NCBI GenBank assembly: GCA_026706505.1
Contig: JAPOYQ010000563.1
Location: 1-10,631, forward strand
Origin: Gemmatimonadota bacterium
GTDB lineage: Bacteria > Latescibacterota > UBA2968 > UBA8231
Length of the DNA stretch: 10,631 bases
Reading direction: 5' to 3'
The notes beneath the pieces are model-generated. The model saw only the letters and a program-made list of their open reading frames with translations, did not search any database and had not been told where the DNA came from. The position numbers were made by a program, and so were the translations under genes. The stretch's first letter is position 1. Each line of letters starts with the position of its first letter. Positions 6,819 to 10,631 of this stretch are shown here, piece after piece.

Positions 6819-8945
6819 ATGTACAATCTCATCCTTTTTCTCGCCGTAGTCCTCTGCGGGCAGCTCTATGCTGACGATCACCCGGTGAAGGCCAATTTTT
6901 TGGCCGATGTAGATGCCGTAGCGCCCGGCCAGTCTTTCCGGTTGGGGATCGAGCTGACGATGGAGGAGAAATGGCACACCTATTGGCTTTTTAGCGGCGA
7001 TGCCGGCCTGCCCATCGAAGTCGAGTGGCAGCTACCTGCCGATGTTGCAACAGGGCCGTTGCAATGGCCCTTGCCCAACAAATTCGAGGAACAGGGGGAA
7101 CTGGTGGTCTATGGGTATGCCGACGAAGTGCTGCTCATGGCCGAGGCTACTGCGCCGCAGGCGTTAGCAGCGGGGGATACACTGCACTTTGGGGCTGAGG
7201 TCTCCTGGTTGGTATGCCGCGAACTGTGCATCCCCGGAGGAGCATCGTTGACGTTGGCACTGCCAGTGGCCGCCGTCGGCAAGCCGAGCGCCCAGCAGGC
7301 ACAATTTGACCGCTATGCAGCACAGGTGCCGGGCGCGTTGGACGAGCGCATTGCGGTAGAACTCGCCGTGCGGGGCGAGGGGGCTGTGGAGGTTGACATG
7401 CGCCTTTCCCACGAGGACAAGGCTTTGGAGCAGGGTGAGCAGACCCCCGACTTTTATCCTCTGGAGGCCGATGGTTTTGCGTTGTCCACCCGGCGTCTAG
7501 CTGCCGATCATCTCGTGCTGTCTGTCGAACCCTACGGCGACGCCGAAGTCGATACGTTGCGCGGAGTGCTCGTCTATGGGCTAGATGGCGAGGTGCAGGC
7601 CGGGACGCTGGCGCTGGATTTGCGCGCTGCGCCGCGTCAGGGAGGAGGCATCTTGGAGCGGGATTACCGCGCGGCTAGCGGGGAGGTCGCCCGGTCGCTG
7701 TGGGTCTATATCGCCTTTGCGGTGTTGGGTGGGTTGATTCTCAATTTGATGCCCTGCGTGTTGCCGGTTATCTCGCTCAAGGTGCTCGGCTTTGTCAATC
7801 AAGCCGGTGAGGAGACCAAGCGGGTGCAGCAACTAGGGTGGGCGTTTTGCGCTGGTATTGTGGCTACTTTTTTGGTGCTGGCGCTAGCGGTGCTCTTGGT
7901 CAAAAGCAGTGGTGAGCAGATCGGTTGGGGTTTTCAGTTCCAGTACCCGGGTTTTGTAGTGGCGATGAGTGCCTTGGTTTTCGCATTGGCCCTCAGTCTT
8001 TTTGGCGTCTATGAAATTCTGCTGCCGGGAACCAGTAACTTGGGGGGGATAGGGGGACGCGAGGGATTGACGGGCTCCTTTCTCAACGGCGTGCTGGCGA
8101 CGATTCTGGCCACGCCCTGCACTGCGCCCTTTTTGGGGACCGCGCTTGGGTTTGCCTTTGCCCAGCCGGCCCTCGTCGTCGTCGCAGTCTTTTTGGCGAT
8201 TGGCGTGGGGATGGCACTGCCGTATGTGGTACTGGCGCTCAAGCCGGTGTGGATCGAGCATTTGCCGAAGCCCGGCCCTTGGATGGTGCGGTTCAAGCAG
8301 TTAATGGGCTTTTTGTTGATGGCTACAGTGCTGTGGTTGCTCTGGGTTTTAGGCAATCAGGTCGGGATCGAAGGCGTGGTGTGGACAGGGGCCTTTTTGC
8401 TGGGTCTGGGGCTAGCCTGCTGGGTCTGGGGTCAGTGGGGCAGTTTCCAGCATTCCACCCGTTCAAAGAGGGTGGCCCGAGTGGTGGTACTGGTGCTGGT
8501 TGTGGGCAGCTATGCGATCTTTGTCCATCCGTTGCTGGCTGCCGAGCAGACCCTAGCCGAGCAGACTACTGCGTCGGAGCTAGACTGGCAGCCGTTTAGT
8601 GCTGCCCGCGTCGAGGAGTTGGTCGCGGGTGGGCAAATGGTCTTTATAGATTTTACGGCCGAGTGGTGCTGGACGTGCAAAGTCAACGAGCAGGCAGTGT
8701 TGGCGCAGCAAGTGGTACGCGAGCGGTTTGCCGCGCTCGATGTGGCTCTAGTCAAAGCTGATTGGACCAACCGCAATCCCGAGATCACTCAGCTCTTGCG
8801 CGCCTTTGGGCGCTCAGGGGTGCCTCTATACGTGATCTTTCCCGCTGGGCTTATCGACCAGCCGCTGGTGTTGCCCGAGGTTATTACTGCAGAAATGGTC
8901 ATCGACAAGCTAGATACAGCCGCCGCGCTCGCCAACGGCAACTAA
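6819..8945 (+). CDS. ScsB/DsbD-like thiol:disulfide interchange protein
   Basis: A 708-residue inner-membrane protein expected to carry electrons from cytoplasmic thioredoxin to periplasmic thiol partners. A signal peptide covers residues 1-18 (ending LYA before DD). The periplasmic N-terminal domain (about 20-270) has the YW..(S/P)GD.GLP pattern (55-65) and the cysteine pair C133/C137 in WLVCRELCIPGG, as in ScsB-type proteins rather than in E. coli DsbD. The central membrane domain (about 294-572, roughly eight helices) carries the paired cysteines C313 in LMPCVLPV and C434 in ATPCTAPF. The C-terminal thioredoxin-like domain has the CxxC motif C617/C620 in AEWCWTCK, with cis-Pro669 in SGVPL. 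All three cysteine pairs needed for the relay are present. Length is a little above typical family members. A GAGG site supports the start. It is followed after 7 bases by a glycosyltransferase. Partners are unknown; no cytochrome c maturation or scs genes are visible nearby. Confidence 0.93.
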   Translation: MYNLILFLAVVLCGQLYADDHPVKANFLADVDAVAPGQSFRLGIELTMEEKWHTYWLFSGDAGLPIEVEWQLPADVATGPLQWPLPNKFEEQGELVVYGYADEVLLMAEATAPQALAAGDTLHFGAEVSWLVCRELCIPGGASLTLALPVAAVGKPSAQQAQFDRYAAQVPGALDERIAVELAVRGEGAVEVDMRLSHEDKALEQGEQTPDFYPLEADGFALSTRRLAADHLVLSVEPYGDAEVDTLRGVLVYGLDGEVQAGTLALDLRAAPRQGGGILERDYRAASGEVARSLWVYIAFAVLGGLILNLMPCVLPVISLKVLGFVNQAGEETKRVQQLGWAFCAGIVATFLVLALAVLLVKSSGEQIGWGFQFQYPGFVVAMSALVFALALSLFGVYEILLPGTSNLGGIGGREGLTGSFLNGVLATILATPCTAPFLGTALGFAFAQPALVVVAVFLAIGVGMALPYVVLALKPVWIEHLPKPGPWMVRFKQLMGFLLMATVLWLLWVLGNQVGIEGVVWTGAFLLGLGLACWVWGQWGSFQHSTRSKRVARVVVLVLVVGSYAIFVHPLLAAEQTLAEQTTASELDWQPFSAARVEELVAGGQMVFIDFTAEWCWTCKVNEQAVLAQQVVRERFAALDVALVKADWTNRNPEITQLLRAFGRSGVPLYVIFPAGLIDQPLVLPEVITAEMVIDKLDTAAALANGN

Positions 8946-8952
8946 GACCGCC

Positions 8953-9774
8953 GTGTTCTCAGTTGTCATTCCCGTGTACAATCGCCGCGCATTAGTTGGC
9001 CGGGCGATCCGTTCGGTACTGGCGCAACAGGGGGCGGACTTTGAGGTGATCGTAGTTGACGACGCCTCGGACGACGGTACGCCTGAGCAAGTGCGCGAGG
9101 AATTTGGCGACGCGGTCAAAATAGTGATCTTGGCAGAAAACAGCGGGGTATCCACCGCGCGCAATCGCGGGATCGCGGCGGCTGAGAGAGAGTGGATCGC
9201 CCTGCTCGATTCGGACGACGAGTGGTTACCCAACAAACTCGCACAACAAGCAGCAGCCCTGCGCGAGAGCGGGTTGTTGATCTGTCACACCGACGAGATC
9301 TGGATCCGCAATGGCGTGCGGGTCAATCCCCATAAACACCACCAGAAATACGGCGGCGACATTTTTTTTCAGGCTTTGCCCTTGTGTGTTATGTCGCCTT
9401 CGTCGATTGCGATTCACCGCCAGGTTTTTGCGGACGTTGGGATGTTTGACGAATGTCTGCCTGCCTGCGAGGACTACGAACTTTGGCTGCGAATTACCTG
9501 TCGCTATGAGGTAGTCTATTTGGCGGAGAAACTCATCCGCAAATACGGCGGCCACGCCGATCAACTATCGCAGGCGCACTACGCAATGGATCGCTTCCGG
9601 GTGTACGCGCTCGACAAGCTGCTGCGCGAGGAGCCGCAACTCGCACCGGATCGCACCGCGGCCGCGCGGGCCATGTTGTTGCGCAAGGCGCGAATTGTCG
9701 AGCGAGGAGCCGCTAAGCGCGACAACGCGGAATTGCAGCAGCAGATGGGCGGCTATATAGCGCGCTGGCAGTGA
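8953..9774 (+). CDS. Family 2 glycosyltransferase (GT-A fold)
   Basis: A 273-residue soluble glycosyltransferase that would transfer a sugar from a nucleotide-sugar donor to a glycan or lipid acceptor at the cytoplasmic face of the membrane. The start is GTG at 8953, giving the family-typical opening MFSVVIPVYN, 7 bases after the previous stop and without a clear Shine-Dalgarno. GT-A landmarks are VVDDASDDGT (34-43, nucleotide binding), NSGVSTARNRG (63-73), LLDSDDEW (84-91, the DxD-type metal site at D86-D88) and CEDYELWLR (172-180), whose acidic pair usually includes the catalytic base. There are no membrane segments. The C-terminal 60 residues are basic and helical, possibly for membrane contact. 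Donor and acceptor cannot be inferred. No other polysaccharide genes are nearby, so its pairing with a thiol reductase looks incidental or reflects envelope work in general. A strong terminator follows 8 bases downstream. Confidence 0.92.
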   Translation: MFSVVIPVYNRRALVGRAIRSVLAQQGADFEVIVVDDASDDGTPEQVREEFGDAVKIVILAENSGVSTARNRGIAAAEREWIALLDSDDEWLPNKLAQQAAALRESGLLICHTDEIWIRNGVRVNPHKHHQKYGGDIFFQALPLCVMSPSSIAIHRQVFADVGMFDECLPACEDYELWLRITCRYEVVYLAEKLIRKYGGHADQLSQAHYAMDRFRVYALDKLLREEPQLAPDRTAAARAMLLRKARIVERGAAKRDNAELQQQMGGYIARWQ

Positions 9775-9782
9775 TAGGTCAC

Positions 9783-9821
9783 AATAAACCCCCCTAGTCT
9801 ACAAGACTAGGGGGGTTTATT
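9783..9821. terminator. Bidirectional intrinsic terminator with perfect 18-bp stem
   Basis: The arms 9783-9800 and 9804-9821 are exact reverse complements around a 3-base loop (ACA). The stem includes six consecutive C:G pairs and ends in an AATAAA/TTTATT tract that provides U-rich ends in both directions. It lies 8 bases after the glycosyltransferase stop and 18 bases beyond the stop of the convergent HTH gene, so it should end transcription from both sides. Confidence 0.9.
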
Positions 9822-9839
9822 ATCGTTCTGTAAAGCCTG

Positions 9840-10277
9840 TTATTCGCCGAGTTGTTTCTTGAGTTCTCGCTTGCTTATGGTGCGGAGTTGGTCAAGTCCC
9901 GGGAGGTGCTTGATACGCGGTTTGGAGGTGCCCGCTTCCCAGCGCAGAACGGTGTTGGTGCTAACGTTGAGTATTTCGCCGAGTTCGGCTTGGGAGAGCT
10001 TGAGGCGCTTGCGATGCTTCTTGATCGTATTCGGGGCGATCCGAAGTTGTTTTCTCCTATCGGTATCGCCTGCGGGTTTGCGGACTTTGGCGGCTGGTTT
10101 GGCGGCGGCTGGTTTGGTAGCGGCCTTTGCTTTTGCTGAGCCGACTTGCTTTTCCAAGCGTGCGATTGCATCGCGCTGTTCGCGCACTGTTTGCTTGAGT
10201 TCGCGCACTTGGTCTTGCACTTCCTTGCGTGCGATCTTGCTGATCTCTTCCTTTAGAAGGGCTGCGAGGGTAGGCAT
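9840..10277 (-). CDS. Small coiled-coil protein with C-terminal XRE-type helix-turn-helix
   Basis: A 145-residue predicted DNA-binding protein. The ATG at 10277 is chosen because GAAAGGA precedes it by 6 bases; an in-frame ATG at 10373 would add 32 poorly conserved-looking hydrophobic residues and run through the promoter region. Residues 1-46 are a charged helix with heptad-like spacing (LLKEEISKIARKEV, then REQRDAIARLEKQV), likely a dimerising coiled coil. Residues 47-70 form an Ala/Lys/Pro linker resembling histone H1-like tails. Residues 82-122 are a helix-turn-helix: SQAELGEILNVSTNTVLRWEAG (95-116), with SQAELGEILN as the second helix and STNTVLRWE as the recognition helix. Similar coiled-coil/XRE proteins beginning with an LLKEEI.RIARKE-like segment occur widely and are usually annotated only as transcriptional regulators. 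Targets are unknown; autoregulation is plausible. It converges on the glycosyltransferase across a shared terminator, and its upstream DNA is AT-rich. Confidence 0.85.
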   Translation of the reverse strand: MPTLAALLKEEISKIARKEVQDQVRELKQTVREQRDAIARLEKQVGSAKAKAATKPAAAKPAAKVRKPAGDTDRRKQLRIAPNTIKKHRKRLKLSQAELGEILNVSTNTVLRWEAGTSKPRIKHLPGLDQLRTISKRELKKQLGE

Positions 10278-10283
10278 AAAAAA

Positions 10284-10290
10284 TCCTTTC
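10284..10290 (-). promoter_or_regulatory. Shine-Dalgarno of the HTH gene
   Basis: GAAAGGA on the minus strand is separated from the ATG (10277-10275) by six T residues. It supports the short start over the upstream in-frame ATG. Confidence 0.7.
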
Positions 10291-10332
10291 ATCTTGAGTA
10301 AGTGTATGTATAACATTTCCAAATTTATAAAA

Positions 10333-10360
10333 AATATAGTATTTAGCAAATGCACCGCAA
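10333..10360 (-). promoter_or_regulatory. Candidate sigma-70-type promoter for the HTH gene
   Basis: On the minus strand TTGCGG (10360-10355) and TATATT (10338-10333) are separated by 16 bases, which would give a leader of about 50 bases. A second possible -10, TATACA (10312-10307), lies closer to the gene but has no matching -35. The boxes sit in AT-rich DNA where such matches arise easily. Confidence 0.35.
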
Positions 10361-10380
10361 AATGGTATTGCATACGCTAA

Positions 10381-10631
10381 CGGAAAAGTAGCAAAAGAAA
10401 GTGCAGCAAATATTCTCATCTTTTACCGGCGTATTAGAGACGAAGCCCTCTTGTTGGTCCAAACATAAAGACCACAACAGGGGTTGTTCTTACTAACTAA
10501 ATTGCTAGCGACTGTATGCGACAAATTGAGTACGTCAATACAGCTTTTGCCGAACGTTTTTTACGCTAGGCGTTGTAAGCCGTCGATGCCGTAGTTCCTC
10601 CACGCCCGGTCCAGTTGGTGTGAAAAAACAT
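10381..10631. other. Region without a confident gene at the right edge
   Basis: About 250 bases, AT-rich on the left side and returning to higher GC near 10565. On the minus strand three frames are open from the edge for about 20-31 codons. The one ending at TAA 10563-10561 would give a C-terminus containing QLDRAWRNYGIDGLQRLA, so the tail of a gene entering from the right is possible but cannot be decided. An imperfect hairpin lies at 10446-10482. No tRNA, tmRNA or insertion-sequence end was recognised. Confidence 0.4.
10446..10482. repeat. Imperfect inverted repeat
   Basis: The arms 10446-10459 and 10470-10482 can form about 12 pairs (TGGTC/GACCA next to the loop, then TTG/CAA and CCCT/AGGG), with one bulged T and one C:C mismatch around a 10-base loop. 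No long T-run follows on either strand, so it is not a standard terminator. It could be a structured leader or operator, or chance. Confidence 0.3.

Noticed and set aside
9226..9564. Minus-strand 112-codon frame inside the glycosyltransferase gene
   Set aside because: It is antisense to a well-conserved gene and has no domain or ribosome binding site.
10278..10373. A 32-residue N-terminal extension of the HTH protein
   Set aside because: It would translate through the candidate promoter and the Shine-Dalgarno of the shorter start, and its composition is unlike the rest of the protein.
10340..10468. Plus-strand open stretch of 42 codons with a protein-like composition, checked also as a tmRNA tag region
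   Set aside because: It has no ATG, GTG or TTG start near its beginning, no Shine-Dalgarno, and no tRNA-like ends or T-loop for tmRNA.

Overview
The window is a GC-rich, densely packed piece of chromosome from what is probably a diderm (Gram-negative type) bacterium. A lipobox-bearing lipoprotein and an ScsB/DsbD-type periplasmic thiol reductase point that way. The lineage cannot be fixed from the sequence. The mix of an enolase-superfamily sugar-acid dehydratase, a sodium:solute symporter and a RarA-methyltransferase fusion is compatible with a poorly cultivated environmental phylum, but that is only an impression. There are no rRNA or tRNA genes, CRISPR arrays or recognisable insertion sequences.

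Left arm (1-4862, all minus strand): four genes read leftward with gaps of 60, 23 and 3 bases, so they may be one transcript. In transcription order they are a RarA-type AAA+ ATPase fused to a methyltransferase-like C-terminal domain (2613-4862), a HEAT-repeat lipoprotein (1338-2552), a secreted protein made of two tandem NTF2/SnoaL-like repeats (400-1314), and the N-terminal third or less of a sodium:solute symporter cut by the window edge (1-396). The RarA gene has a strong Shine-Dalgarno. A 139-base divergent region (4863-5001) separates this arm from the right arm.

Right arm (5002-9774, all plus strand): a galactonate-dehydratase-like enolase-superfamily enzyme starts at a GTG with its own Shine-Dalgarno and ends exactly where a divergent RibB-like protein begins (TAA-ATG, no gap). 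After an 89-base gap come an ScsB/DsbD-like membrane thiol-disulfide reductase and, 7 bases later, a family 2 glycosyltransferase starting at GTG. A perfect 18-bp hairpin at 9783-9821 closes this arm and also lies just downstream of the convergent gene from the right.

Right end (9840-10631): a small minus-strand protein with a coiled coil, an Ala/Lys/Pro linker and an XRE-type helix-turn-helix. Its upstream DNA is markedly more AT-rich than the rest of the window. Nothing can be called with confidence beyond about 10380.

The points most worth a second look are the RarA-methyltransferase fusion, the zero-gap pairing of a sugar-acid dehydratase with a RibB homologue that has lost a conserved active-site cysteine and other substrate-site residues, the internally duplicated NTF2-like protein, and the coiled-coil/HTH protein in AT-rich DNA. 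No complete new defence or mobile system is evident.
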